Assembly: GCA_013176395.1 (NCBI GenBank)
Contig: JABMLP010000054.1
Location: 1 to 46,973, forward strand
Length of the DNA stretch: 46,973 nt
Direction of reading: 5' to 3'
Source: Venturia oleaginea
Lineage: Eukaryota; Ascomycota; Dothideomycetes; Venturiales; Venturiaceae
A program made the translations under genes and the position numbers. Shown piece after piece: positions 36,523 through 46,973 of this stretch. The notes below the pieces were generated by a model, which saw nothing but the letters and a program-made list of their open reading frames with translations, searched no databases and was not told the origin of the DNA. Every line of letters starts with the position of its first letter. The stretch's first letter is position 1.

Positions 36523-38755
36523 GATATGGAGGCTGTCATCGCTTGCTTGAAAGATCAGGTATGGCCACAATTATCAGTGTTCAGAGCCGTGCTAACTTGT
36601 TGCATCTACGCAAAGATCCCACCGACGGCTGCTTGGATACGCTTGGCTGGCGAAGAATTAGGTATTTCCGGGTCTGCTTTTGTTTTGTTTCAACCCTGGG
36701 TATGGTTACATTTCCTGTTTTGAGAATTCAAGATATTCTTGCGGCTGTGAAATAGTGGCGGAAGGGGCTTAGAGGAGTTCAAAAGAGGCATTTATATTTA
36801 GGGGAAGTTTGGGTGCGTGCGAACATTAATTGAAGACATCGGAATGATCAAATCTTTACACATTCATGGGAAAGTAGGTTGACGATCCTCTGGCTTCCTC
36901 AGTGCAGCTCTTTTGAATATCTAGTGTTCAACTGACCATTAGTATTTGATGAGGGTTCTCGAAATTGTTCGAGCCAGACGTAGTTTATTTGTATGCTGTT
37001 TGGATAAGGCATTGTGGTGGTTGTGAATGAGAAGATGATTAGTTTCGGAGGGGGTTTCACCAGCTCTCTTGAAGAACCGTGGGAATTATGACAGCAATCG
37101 ATGGTCGTGGCACATTTGTATGGTCTAACAGTCAGACCTAGATCACAGCAAGGGGCTTGATCAATAGCCAACTGTGTCCATGCTGGAATGTTGATCGCTT
37201 TGCCAGTGGGCGAAGCTGAGCAGAACCCCTTTCCTTACAGAATTACCGAGAAAACGGAAATTACCAGCCTTGTCTCCATTTACTGCCTAACTTGTTGACG
37301 GGTATGTATTTAGTTAATATCAGGTATACTGTCGGAAATTGGGTAAATGGTCTAGGCCATAGGCATTACCTTGCACGTCATTGCGGCGGTCGAACTCTCT
37401 TATCTGCAACGGTCTCTATAATCCACTGGAAATATGAGTAGTACCGGGAGAAGCGAACTTGGGAGTCCGATTCGTTTTGCCAGTCTGGTGTTCAATCCCG
37501 GCTGTGAACGTTATAGTAGTTTTGACTTAGATCTGTTGTTTCTAACGGAAATTCTAACTAGGCAGTGATAGTGGTTTTGAGAATTCTTTGGATAGGCAAT
37601 GGGAAAGTTGGTGGGCCTAATAGGTCGGTGGTTCGAGTCTGCTTCTTGTTGTTTGTCTGGTGGTGAGGGTTCCTAAGTGAAAGGTTCTGCCTATACGAGG
37701 ACAGTCCGCCTCTTGAGCCTGTCTATTAAGGCATTGACCGGTCCTCCAACTTGAAACAACAACTCGAAAATCGATTGATTCTCGTTGTCGCTCACCTTCA
37801 CCTTCACTCACACGAAAAACAGCACCGTCAACTCAGTTTATCTCTCACCTCACCTCGCCTGGCCTCTCACCACCTTCTTTCCGCCTCAAAACAACGAGAA
37901 TGGCCTCCATCTTTCCAAGGACGCAAAGTCCCAGTCGGCGACGCGTCCACACCTACGATCCAAACTACAAACCAAACTTCAGCGCGATATTGTCGCTATC
38001 ATCTCTGGCCCGTCACCGTCTTCACGAATCTCATCGACCTCGGCGCTGTCTTCATCGGCGTAGCTGACCCAGACGAGACGTTGGATGAGATGGAGAGAGA
38101 ATTTGAGTGGAGATGGAGGAGGAATGGCGTGTGGTTCTTGAGGGACTTGTGTGGCGGTTCCAGAGATGGATATTGGGGTGTTGAGATGAGTGAGATGGAG
38201 GGTTATCAGCGTGAGCTGCCTGAGACGGTGGTTTGAAGGTGTGATGGTGGGCTATCTTCGGTTGGAGATGGAGAGAAGTGAGTGTGCGACCGGAAATGAG
38301 GAGACTTACGTGGCTGTCTGACTAAGATTAGAGATGAGAAACACGCCACTGGGATTGGTGGGAAGTGCTCACATAGTCTTTTGATTGCCTGGTAGCTCTT
38401 TCCGTGAGATGTTGTTCCAACCTTCAACTCAAGCCTTCCCATCGCGAAGCCACAAACCAGACTGTCCTCTTCAATTCAAGATCGAGTTCGATGATTTCTG
38501 AAAATTCTCCGAACTCAGTTCGCCAGAAATGAAGTGACATTGACCACAATCTGAAGGCGTTCGTACGAAGAACAAAGATTCAACGCCTGCGAAGGTACAT
38601 CCGCGCCTTCTTTGACAACGTGGGTGGGCGGGTGCCCAGAGGAAGACAGCATTCGCCTTGGAGTTACATGCTCTTTCTTTCCTCGCGAGAGGACCAACTA
38701 CAGCTCAGCAAAACATCCTAAAGCCAGTCACAATGACCGACACTTTCGATTACAC
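36523..38755. other. Mostly non-coding; weak hypothetical frames
   Basis: 36526-36755 shows two short frames that could be exons around GTATGG donors (MEAVIACLKDQ; IPPTAAWIRLAGEELGISG), with no family match. 37751-38236 is an open frame of 161 codons with a basic first half and WRWRRNGVWFLRDLCGG; a second ATG at about 37900 starts a 55-codon alternative. Between 36900 and 37740 nothing convincing is seen. Confidence 0.3.
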
Positions 38756-39308
38756 ATGTCGTCAGCTCCCTGTCGTCCTTGCGGCACTACCAAACCACTA
38801 CGCATCCATGGGCTCAAGCATATCCACTCCACACCGTTATTGGGTTGTATACTTCATTACTTTCTCACTGCCCGAGAAGCCTTCAATGCCAAATCCCTCT
38901 CCACTCTGGCGTTACTAAGCAAGTTGATCATGCTGGTAAGCGACAGCACTCTCATAAATACCAAAGAGGCTTATTGGCTGATCTTCTACAGTGCGTCCAG
39001 GACTCGTTCGGCTCTTGGTTCCAGTCCCGTGTCGACGCCCAGGAAGCCGGTATCCTATTCAACATTTTCCGATTAGTGGCCTTTGGTGGGGAAGCGTCAG
39101 TGTGACTGAAAACTATCGACTCTTCAACATACTAGCTCTATCAACGAGCATCCTTGGAGACTTCAAGGCCTACTGGGAAGTTCTCGATTACAACCGCAGT
39201 GGCTACAAGGAGGCTATGAGGGCAGCTGTGGATATAGCCGCCGAGAGGATGTTGGCTGATATCGAGGATAAAGCCAAGGCAGAAATTGAAGAGGAATTGT
39301 CATTCTGA
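38756..39308 (+). CDS. Hypothetical protein, three-exon model
   Basis: Exons 38756-38935, 38992-39085 and 39136-39308 join in frame to 148 residues. Intron 1 is GTAAGC...CTACAG (56 bp, good). Intron 2 (GTGGGG...CTAG, 50 bp) has a weak donor; without it the frame shifts near 39090, so either the intron or a frameshift is real. The second exon reads DSFGSWFQSRVDAQEAGIL and the C-terminus is a charged helix (RMLADIEDKAKAEIEEELSF). No domain recognised. It is located between ISG12-like copies 2 and 3. Confidence 0.4.
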
Positions 39309-39771
39309 AGTCGGCGGAGGCAATATGCCTATGATCTATACCATGACAAGATGGATGACTTCGCCCGGCTGGGGTCCTACTCCAACTCTACAATTGTCAA
39401 TATGCATGGATATAACCGGGAGGGAATCGGGTGGTAGATGCAATGGAAGCTTTGGACAGGCTTTGAACAGGGGATCATTATTGGTATATGGACGGCCCGG
39501 GAGCAACTTGATGGGCACATTTGTTTCCCGTCACAACTAGACAGCATTTGCTGAACATTGAATAGAATGGAAAACTTTCGGAATCACTCACCTGTGCGAT
39601 ACCTGACCTCGGGACTCAAAATTCTGCGCAAATTGGAGGGACGGAAATGAGACGCGTGATGTGTTTTCCATCGAAATCCAAGTCTCGATTTCCGCAAAAC
39701 AACATGAAAACCCACAAATAAATAACATCAAACCGTCAGACCGTAGTCTATCAACAGGCAACTTCACTAAA
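39309..39771. other. Intergenic, no gene seen
   Basis: Upstream region of ISG12-like copy 3. An A-rich leader with ACAACATGAAAACC and ATCAAACC precedes the start. No TATA box that I trust. Confidence 0.5.
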
Positions 39772-40282
39772 ATGGCATCAGCAGAACTCATCGAAAAAGC
39801 GCTCAACAGCATCGCCGAAACTCTCGATACCACTCTCCACTGGGTCCGGGACAATCGAATCGAAGCACTGGTTCTCCTGCTCTCTATCCTCCTCCTCTTC
39901 GACCCGTCTCTCGTCATCGCGCCAACTCTGAACACGATCGGCTTCACCGCAAATGGTGTGAGGGCAGGTGAGTCGTTGAAGTAAAGTACAAAGCGCGCGA
40001 ATTTGTTTGCTGACCTGATGGCCATGTGTAGGTTCCACCGCTGCCTGGATCCATTCAAAAATCGCGCCCATCGAGGCTCGTAGTCTGTTCGCCTTTCTAC
40101 AAAGCGCTGGGGCTGGGGGCTGGGAAAATGTTGTTCTGTCTTGGGCTGTCATCTTGGTTGATGTGGGAGGGCTGTTTGGGTTGTTTTGGCAATTCTTCTG
40201 GAAGAAAGAATCTCGCGATATGGCAGAGGAGGCGGTCGAGATTATGATTAGAGAGGCGGTTAGGAAGATTTATGAGCGGTGA
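39772..40282 (+). CDS. IFI6/IFI27 (ISG12)-like membrane protein, copy 3 (divergent)
   Basis: Exons 39772-39967 and 40032-40282 around a 64-bp GTGAGT...GCTGACC...TGTAG intron, 148 residues. The N-terminal helix (MASAELIEKALNSIAETLD) leads to RIEALVLLLSILLLF, then GFTANGVRAGSTAAWI, LFAFLQSAGAGGWENVVL and a last hydrophobic helix (ILVDVGGLFGLFWQFFW). A charged tail follows. The SAGxGG motif and the phase-1 intron inside the AG-S Gly codon match copies 1 and 2, which is the main evidence for the family call. It lacks the long acidic N-terminus of copy 2. Membrane insertion likely; function unknown. Confidence 0.8.
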
Positions 40283-41190
40283 GATGGTATCGGAAAGATG
40301 GTCGGATCAATCATGATCAGAGACTATGAGCAGTCCGGTGAAGAGACTGCCCTTACACGTGCCTACAATTCTGATCAGCCATCTTGCGGGCATATTTTTC
40401 GGAAGAGTATATATTTACCCAAAGTCTTCGCAGCGATCGATTAAAGGAAGCGCAGGCCAAAGTAATCCAGGCTCGGATATCGATGCTGTCATTTGCGAAT
40501 TGACAATCGTCTGGAGCCTAGACTGCGCTTCCCTTATTGTGAGTGCTTGGGGGCGGCCGGTAATGACTGAACTTGGAGACCAAAGTCCTAGGTATGAGTC
40601 TGTGGAGAGGGAGAGGGTGGGATACTCATGTTCCATCATGTTGCATGAAGAGATTGCACCGTTTTCTCAATTGTCGTCGCCAAATTCGTTGCGGTCCCGC
40701 TCCTAGATTTGGAGCGGTCGTTGTGCAGAATTATCATCTTGGGTAGACGTAGAGGCATTACTTCGCAATGAAGTCTACATTCGGTGATGCGGAATATTTT
40801 TTGGTAATTGGAAAACTAGGGGTTAATATCGAGCTCAGACCTAATCGGATACCGAGAAACGTGGTGATCTGCCACGATACACTTCCGAAACCTTAGAGGA
40901 TTATCATCCGCGAAGGAAACGACCATAAGCCTGGAGGTAGGCGTTCGCGAAATGGCAACCAAGGACCAAAAGTTCAGCTGAATATGTAGTTGTGTAAATG
41001 TAATGTAGTAAGTAGCTAGTAAGCGTGACCAGCAAGCTATACTTCCCATAGTAATATCGAACAGAAAACAGCGTAAAACATTACCTTCGTAACGATTCCT
41101 TCGTCGTCCGTGATGCAATGGGTATATAAAAAGATCCATACACCTTGCACCCATCCCGTCCATATCATCGTAATTCGTAACATGTCCAGA
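40283..41190. other. Intergenic, no gene seen
   Basis: The frame at 40326-40706 is open but shows no domain or good start context. The A/T-rich stretch at 40980-41190 would be the 3' flank of the BTB gene on the minus strand. Confidence 0.4.
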
Positions 41191-42801
41191 TCAAAATAAC
41201 AAAAATTCGACCAGACATCGCGCTGCCAAAATTCGCTCAACATTTTCAATCTTCAACAAACACCATTTCCCAATCTCTGTCTTCCATCTTTGTGCAGACG
41301 AGATAAGCCATTCCTGCTCTCTTGGGTCCAGCTCCAGGAAATTCCTCATCAGTGGTTTGACGGCGTCTCTTGCCAGATTTTTCAGCTCCTCCAGTCTTCG
41401 CTCTGCTCTTCTGATGGTGTCGCGATGGTATAGTTCCGGACTATTCTTGAGAAAGCGCTTTACCTCGTCATGGTCAAGGTAATTTGATCCCGCCGATCCG
41501 ATCAGCCTGAACACACGGCCAGTATTGACAGGTGGAGGAGGCCCTTGCCGAGCAGATGTCGTAGCAAGAGCATTCGAGGAAGCGCGCGAGGTTGGATCAT
41601 GGCGGCTGTCTCTTGAGCTTCCACGATGATGTGAGGACGAGGATGCAGGAGGTTTCAGGATGGACGCTGGTAGTGGTGTTGTGTTTTCGGCGAACCATTG
41701 CCTCCACAGACTCATCATTTGCCAGTCGACCCATGCATTTGCAGGCGCCACGCGTTCGCCTCGAGAAGTTGTCAGTGTGAGTCGCCACAATTTACCTTCC
41801 ACTCGCGTCTTCACTTCTTCTATTTCATCTACTTTGTCCTCTATTAGCTCCATGACTGCTTGTGGTACTTGTCCTTGCAATTGGTGCTTGCCTGCCGGCC
41901 ACTGCCCTACGACATGCACCATGGCTTCTGCAAAAATCGCTCTTGATTTCGCAAGATAGCCTAGCTTGAGGTATGAAGGAGGATATTTTGCGATTTGTTT
42001 CCACAGTCGACCATGAAATCGAAGCAAGTGGTGGTCTATTCTTTGTCCCACAACTTCAAGCGCATCGTACATATCTGCAAGCTGTAACAACGACTTGCTC
42101 TCAACGTATGCTTGTGCTATGTTTACCGAGTCCAGTTGAGGAGGGTAGTGGTAGAATATGCGAAACAGATTGTCGTACGTCCGGAAGATCTCATCGTCCT
42201 GATCTGATTCTTCAGATTGTTGTTGAGATACATTGAGAGCTGTGAAATTTGCCATACTTCGAAAGAAACCATTAGACGGCGCTGGAGGCTTTGGACGTAG
42301 TGGAGGTGGTCTTGAGGTATGGTCGGCGGTTCCGTTACCAAATACTGAGGATGTGGAGACAGGCTTCTTCACCAACATTGGTATATCGTCTCTACCATGT
42401 CCCCAATCCAGCTCATATCTCCACCTCTTGCTTGTTGGCGCACCGGTATTCGGCTCGGGCGGTCCAGTCTGATTCCATTCGTCGCTCAGACTCGCCTCGA
42501 AGAAACCCGAGCACCGCGATAGTGAGAGCCTGTGCAAGACATATTTCTGCTCTTTCCTCCCATTGGATATCACAATCTCAACATCCCCCGTCTGTAGAAA
42601 ACATGGGAACTCGTTCTGCATGACGGCGCTTCCCGTACCCGACCCGCCTGCGTGCGACCTCGCATGTCTATGACTTCTCCTGACGGTGGACATGGAAACT
42701 CGAGAGCTGCTGGCTGTGGACTCTGAGCGTGTAGAAGCTGGGTTTCTCGGGCGAAGAGAGAGGTGATGGCGCGCCTCATAATCGTCTGGGAAGGAAACCA
42801 T
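41191..42801 (-). CDS. BTB/POZ-like domain protein
   Basis: 536 residues in one exon. The N-terminal 60 residues are Ser/Arg-rich and low complexity. From about 62 a BTB-like core reads FLQTGDVEIVISNGRKEQKY, then VLHRLSLSRCSGFFEASLSD. It continues after a Pro/Ser-rich insert with YDNLFRIFYHYPPQLDSVNI and SLLQLADMYDALEVVGQRID, the usual second half of fungal BTB proteins. A middle helical region (IEDKVDEIEEVKTRVEGKL) follows, then a disordered Ser/Pro stretch (about 390-440) and a C-terminal charged region. BTB domains mediate dimerisation and often cullin-3 or transcription-complex binding; the specific role here is unknown. Start chosen at the first ATG (42799-42801). A normal single-copy host gene in appearance. 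Confidence 0.85.
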   Translation of the reverse strand: MVSFPDDYEARHHLSLRPRNPASTRSESTASSSRVSMSTVRRSHRHARSHAGGSGTGSAVMQNEFPCFLQTGDVEIVISNGRKEQKYVLHRLSLSRCSGFFEASLSDEWNQTGPPEPNTGAPTSKRWRYELDWGHGRDDIPMLVKKPVSTSSVFGNGTADHTSRPPPLRPKPPAPSNGFFRSMANFTALNVSQQQSEESDQDDEIFRTYDNLFRIFYHYPPQLDSVNIAQAYVESKSLLQLADMYDALEVVGQRIDHHLLRFHGRLWKQIAKYPPSYLKLGYLAKSRAIFAEAMVHVVGQWPAGKHQLQGQVPQAVMELIEDKVDEIEEVKTRVEGKLWRLTLTTSRGERVAPANAWVDWQMMSLWRQWFAENTTPLPASILKPPASSSSHHRGSSRDSRHDPTSRASSNALATTSARQGPPPPVNTGRVFRLIGSAGSNYLDHDEVKRFLKNSPELYHRDTIRRAERRLEELKNLARDAVKPLMRNFLELDPREQEWLISSAQRWKTEIGKWCLLKIENVERILAARCLVEFLLF

Positions 42802-43599
42802 GGTGTGTGTGCAGCTAGAAGCGGCGCAGGAAGCTCATGGACGCGCGCTAAACGGGTGTTGCCGAAGGTGACAGGTAGGAGTATATCAGTGGTCTGATTG
42901 AAGTCGTGAGGGTGGAGAGTTGCAAAGAGAGGCTATGAGAAGGCGTCGCGAAAGACGGCTGAGGAGTGGTGTACTGTTTTTCTCCTGCTGGTCGCCAGCC
43001 TCTCTTTCAGGACAGGGTGAGGGGCGCAAGGATAGGCCTTGTTATTGTCGTGCGAGGGTCGCGATAGGAATTATTGACCGTTGATAGCACGGCGATGACC
43101 CCGCACGCAACAATCTGAGAGAGTAGAAACAAAGGCACTTTCTGCTACAGAGAATCCTTCTGATGGCCGGTTTCAGACGGCTTAGCAGTCATAGGACAAA
43201 GTGGTCGAGAGAAACTTGAGCTCGCCAATACAAGGGCTCAGCCACCAATTCTCCTGCTTCTGCAACCTCATTTGTCCGTGGGACCAAAGAGGCAGCCAAT
43301 CGGTATGCACGAATGCCACTACATCGGGATCCTCGATATCGGCCTTGCTCGTTATGGATTGGCGCTCGGCCTTCCCTAGGTCAGCATCTCCATTAAATAT
43401 CTCGTGATGGGCTATCAAATCAACTTCAGTTGCATCATCACAAAGCTCTCAAATCAACATGGCTATCGCTTAACATCAATGTTATCCAAGATTTCATCGA
43501 TATTGATATCGACTATCTAGTACTTCAGTTCCTCCTAAACTATAGTCACGTGGCTCACTGTCTTGGCCATGGTCACGTGATCTTTCTCTCTTGGCAATA
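42802..43599. other. Upstream region of the BTB gene and left flank of TE3
   Basis: No gene supported. A pair of CACGTG-like words (GTCACGTGGC at about 43547, GTCACGTGAT at about 43572) lies just before TE3 and could be bHLH-type binding sites or coincidence. Confidence 0.4.
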
Positions 43600-45442
43600 A
43601 CGTAATCCACCACCAAGCGGTACACACCACCGAGCGGTACACATTTTCGTATCCTCATCGATTAACCCACAATGTCACCACAACTAGTTAATACAAAGGC
43701 CCAGAAAGAGGGTCAACTACTCCTTGCTCATGAGGCTTATTTGAAAGGCCATTTTCCAAGTATTCGAAAGGCCGCTGATACCTATTCTGTCCCATTTACT
43801 TCCCTTGCCTCCCGCCTTCGCGGACGCGCTTCACGCGTCGATTCGCGCCGAAATTGCCAAAAGCTTACGGATACGGAAGAGGAGGTCGTTGAGCATTGGA
43901 TACTATCTATGGATGAAAGAGGTTATCCATTGACCGTTACTGGGGTACGCGAAGCGGCAAAAATCGTACTCGAGCAGCGTGTAGGCTCAGATTGCAAAAT
44001 CGGTGTCAATTGGCCTCAGCGATACATCAACCGCCGCCCTAGCCTCAAATCGCGATATTCACGCAGCTATGATAATCAAAGGGCAAGATGCGAAGATCCA
44101 GCCCTTATTGGGGCCTGGTTTCGGCTTGTACAAAACACAATCGCTAAATACGGCATCCTCAATAACGATATCTACAACTTCGACTAAACTGGCTCTGCAA
44201 TGGGCCTTGCAAGTACCTCACGCGTAGTTACTGCCTCAGATAGGCGTGGCAGACCCCTCAGTTACAGCCTGGCGATCGCGAATGGGTTACGGCAATCGAA
44301 TCGATCAATGCGCTGGGTTGGAGCCTCCCGCCGATGGTGATCTTCAAAGGCAAGGTACATATATCATCTTGGTACGAAAACAACAATCTACCGCCTGATT
44401 GGACAATCGCTTTGAATACAAATGGATGGACTAATGACAAGCTTGGATTACATTGGTTAAAAGAGGTTTTCGAGCCAAATACAGCTGCAAGAACGGTTGG
44501 TAGTTATCGACTACTAATTCTGGATGGCCACGGCAGCCACGCAACACCAGAATTTGATCAATTTTGTGCAGACCGGATGATTATTACTCTTTGTATGCCA
44601 CCGCATTCATCACATCTTCTTCAACCTCTCGATATTGGTTGTTTTTCGGTCCTCAAGCGTATCTACGGCCACCAAGTCTCGGAATATATGAGGCTTGGCA
44701 TAAATCATATCGACAAAATTGAGTTCCTTCACGCCTTTAAAATTGCTCGAATTAGTGCCCTCACACTAAGCAATATTCAACGCAGCTTCACTGCTGCCGG
44801 TCTCGTACCTTTTGATCCAGATCAGGTACTTTCAACCATCCAGATTAGGCCATCTACCCCTACCGCGCCCTTGGCCGCAAACCAAGAGCAATGGCAACCA
44901 GAAACACCTCAGAATCTAACCCAGTTAGAGCTGCAGGTAGCTACAATCAAAGGCTATCTTAAGAGACGTTCAAAAAGTCCACCAAGACCAACAGATCAGG
45001 CCCTTAATCAGCTTGTCAAGGGCTGCCAGATCGCGATGCAAGGCGCCGCTTTACTAGCTGCGGAAAATGAGAAATTAAGAGCTGCAAATGAGAGGCAGAA
45101 GCGAAAGAGGCAACTAAAAAGGAGATATATTAGTCAATCAAGCGCTTTAATTGTTGCAGAGGGCTCAAGCTTACTTCAACTTTCTAAAGAAGCTTCGGTT
45201 ATCAACAGTAACCAGGTTGATCAAGAGCCTTATATTGAGGAAGAACCACCAAATGAAGAGGAGAGAACATTGTAATTACTTGTTTTATTTGTCGCAGTGG
45301 TGACCATTTTGCAGTCAACTGTCAGAAATATAGATAGGAATATTCAAAAATGAGAGATTTATTGGTGCATAACAGAGTAATTGATGAGGATACGAAAATG
45401 TGTACCGCTCGGTGGTGTGTACCGCTCGATGGTGGATTACGT
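43600..45442 (+). mobile_element. TE3, Fot1/pogo-type transposon with long TIRs
   Basis: 1843 bp with TA at 43598-43599 and 45443-45444. TIRs are about 57 bp, ACGTAATCCACCACCAAGCG at the left and the inverse at the right with two mismatches. Each contains two tandem GCGGTACAC-type units (AAGCGGTACACACCACCGAG), the same kind of subterminal duplication as in TE2. It carries a broken transposase gene. Confidence 0.93.
43672..45338 (+). pseudogene. TE3 Fot1/pogo-type transposase, broken
   Basis: ATG at 43672. N-terminal HTH (SIRKAADTYSVPFTSLASRL) and CENP-B-type domain, then a TAA directly after IYNFD at 44185-44187, where relatives have Glu (GAA to TAA). A one-base frameshift near 44258 follows (RGRP to QPGDREW moves frame). 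The remaining DDE part is open from 44334 to 45275 with LLILDGHGSH and HSSHLLQPLD, 35 residues between the two Asp. A coiled basic tail follows (ENEKLRAANERQKRKRQ). The open frame stops at 45275, but in the next frame a CX2CX4HX4C zinc knuckle (CFICRSGDHFAVNC, 45282-45323) and a TAG at 45336-45338 give the ancestral end. Three lesions, so no active transposase. Confidence 0.9.
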
Positions 45443-45444
45443 TA

Positions 45445-46004
45445 GTCACGCTGCTCCCCTGTCTTGGCAGGCAAATTTTCTCTTTCGTAACATCTTATCT
45501 TCACGAATTGATCCTCTCCAATTCACTCCACAACATCAAATCTATCCATTCTCGTCTGGATTCAATCAATTAGTACTCCAATCGAGACCTTCAGTACAGA
45601 GTCTCGCCAATCTCAATTGACATCCGGATAATCACGATCGCCTCATGGGCCGGGACAATGTTGTGCTTCCAATCATGTGGTCCCATCACCTTTACGTTAG
45701 GCCACCTCGAATGAAAGTCTACGCCGAGATGAGCTTCGATGCGCCTCGGGTGGTGCCATTATGCATCAAGATCAACCATTGACACGAGCTATACTCCATC
45801 GGTCCCGATGGTAGATCTGGACGAGCGCTTTTGAACGGTAGGACTCTCTCACGGAGCTATAACTGGACCGTGCAATGCTTGTAGACCTTCCTTCTGCAGT
45901 TATTGCTGCTGCGAACTGTAGCAATTGTAAGGCATCTCCTGTCAATTAAGCACGCAATCCGAAGAGGCATAGGTTTGTAACCCCTTCCTCTCTTTTCAAA
46001 CCTG
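45445..46004. other. Intergenic, no gene seen
   Basis: Right flank of TE3. The frame 45381-45620 begins inside the TE3 terminus and is not a gene. Nothing recognisable before the TATA box of the haloperoxidase-like gene. Confidence 0.5.
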
Positions 46005-46010
46005 TATAAA
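46005..46010 (+). promoter_or_regulatory. TATA box of the haloperoxidase-like gene
   Basis: TATAAA 71 bp before the chosen ATG at 46076. Confidence 0.5.
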
Positions 46011-46075
46011 GCTGGCAGAGGACCTGGCATACAGACACACGGACTATCCTGCATCTTGCTGACATCCGGCTCAAT

Positions 46076-46973
46076 ATGAGACTCTCAATCTGGCTTGCCA
46101 GTGTCATCACTGTTGCAAACGCCGCTTACTCGGGAGATATTGTGCAGTATTGGTACATTGTTCATTTCTTGCTAGCTGCTGAATCATTCTAATTCCGTGT
46201 TAGGGTTGACCAGACAGCAATCCTAGTCAATGGAACCATCATCGGCGGCCTCCAATCACCTCCTTCGGCATGGGTACCTGCTATCGTCCAAGGCGCTCAA
46301 TATCTCGCTGCGACAAATTCCCAAAAGCAAAGTCTTGCTTTCCAGCAGCTCGCTGTATCCTTCGCTGCACACAACTCACTAGTTTGGGCTTTTCATGGTA
46401 CTCGCAACTATGCTGCTACCGACGCGGCTCTCAAAGCTGTTCTCGCATCGATTGGACTGGATCCAGCGACAACTGGAAAAGATGCGGCCGCTATTGGGAA
46501 GCAGGCCGCGCGCGAGATAGTCACCGCCCGTTCAGATGATGGGCAGAACGATTTCGTGGATTATGTCTTTGGCCTGAAGGATCCAGGTGTTTATCAAGCA
46601 ACGCCAGGAGGATCGCCGGTTCCCGATACCCCTCAGTCACGATTTGTGAGACTTTTCGCAGCCGTCGGCAAGGTCTCTCAATTTACCGTGCCAGACCCTC
46701 CCAGGCTCACGGATCCAGCGTACGAAGGCTATGTCACCTATGTCAAAGCCCAGGGAGAGCGAAACTCGACAGTACGCACGCCTCACGATACAGATACAGC
46801 CTATTTCTGGCGTGAATCATCTCCCACGGTCTGGAACCGCATCGCTACGGCAATCATTGGGAATTCTCTTGCGACTGACGTACTAGCGTCTGCAAAGTTC
46901 TATGCCCAGATGAATTTTGCTCTCGCCAATGCTGGGATAGCAGGCTGGAATATAAGTATAAGTATAATACGTG
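46076..46973 (+). CDS. Vanadium haloperoxidase/PAP2-like secreted protein, 5' part
   Basis: Exon 1 46076-46152 and exon 2 from 46204, joined across a 51-bp GTACAT...TTAG intron that splits the Trp codon (DIVQYW-VDQTAI). It runs off the window, so only about 280 residues are seen. N-terminal signal peptide MRLSIWLASVITVANA, cleaved before AYSGDI. The mature start with QYWVDQTAILVNGTIIGGLQ, then WVPAIVQGAQYLA, FAAHNSLVWAFHGTRNY and a later YFWRESSPTVWNRIA, is the layout of fungal vanadium-dependent haloperoxidase-related (PAP2 superfamily) proteins. The vanadate/phosphate-binding Arg and His residues lie in the missing C-terminal half, so peroxidase or phosphatase chemistry cannot be decided. 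GTATAAG near the window end may be the next intron donor. Confidence 0.75.

Noticed and set aside
37440..37520. tRNA-like T-arm words (GTGTTCAATCCCGG; also GGTTCGAGTC at 37632)
   Set aside because: No matching acceptor stem, D-arm and anticodon arm could be built around either.
1..46973. CRISPR arrays, rRNA or bacterial-type operons
   Set aside because: None visible; introns, chromodomain retrotransposons and gene structure are fungal. The tandem repeats lack spacer structure.

Overview
The window is from a filamentous ascomycete (Pezizomycotina). Host genes have 50-64 bp GT-AG introns. The mobile elements are Tf1/sushi-type chromodomain Ty3/Gypsy retrotransposons, Fot1/pogo DD35D transposons and hATs. 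Host genes include RNase T2, a BTB protein, a haloperoxidase-like protein and IFI6/IFI27-like hydrophobic proteins. A Leotiomycete or related plant-associated lineage is plausible, but the sequence alone does not fix it.

Layout. (1) 1-2903: accessory DNA with two small secreted cysteine-rich protein genes (SSP1, SSP2), purine/pyrimidine-strand-biased minisatellites and repeated upstream modules. (2) 2904-15440: a giant inverted repeat. Arms of about 6.1 kb surround a 288-bp unique spacer (9036-9323), and positions p and q mirror as p+q=18359 apart from single-base homopolymer slips. Each arm holds, from outside in, a Fot1-like element (TE1), a DDE-deleted Fot1-like element (TE2), a third SSP gene (SSP3) and a decayed hAT transposon that continues into the spacer. 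The TE1 transposase is open only in the right arm. (3) 15464-27189: a Gypsy chromovirus (element A, 204-bp LTRs, TSD AAAAA). Its integrase is split by a second Gypsy chromovirus (element B, 176-bp LTRs, TSD CGTTT). Each element shows complementarity between its LTR and the site next to its 5' LTR, the hallmark of Tf1/sushi self-priming. (4) 27190-28230: remains of another hAT-like element. (5) 28400-30500: a MITE-like inverted repeat and two more SSP genes (SSP4, SSP5). (6) 31500-43000: host genes, namely a secreted-type RNase T2, three IFI6/IFI27 (ISG12)-like genes sharing a phase-1 intron position, weak hypothetical genes and a BTB/POZ-like protein. (7) 43600-45442: a third Fot1-like element (TE3) with a broken transposase. 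(8) From 46076 to the window end: the 5' part of a vanadium-haloperoxidase/PAP2-like gene.

The most notable content is the SSP family. Five loci (six copies) share the signal peptide, the Cys spacing C-x6-C-x3-C-x(4-7)-C-x(13-21)-C-C, 5'-leader sequence and purine-rich 3' flanks. They are dispersed in a transposon-rich compartment, and one copy is doubled by the giant palindrome. The picture is an effector-like family expanding by segmental duplication and rearrangement; the effector role is inference.

Two exact LTR pairs and near-identical palindrome arms imply recent events and little or no repeat-induced point mutation since. Single TGG to TAG and CGA to TGA stops in the hAT and in element A are older or inherited.
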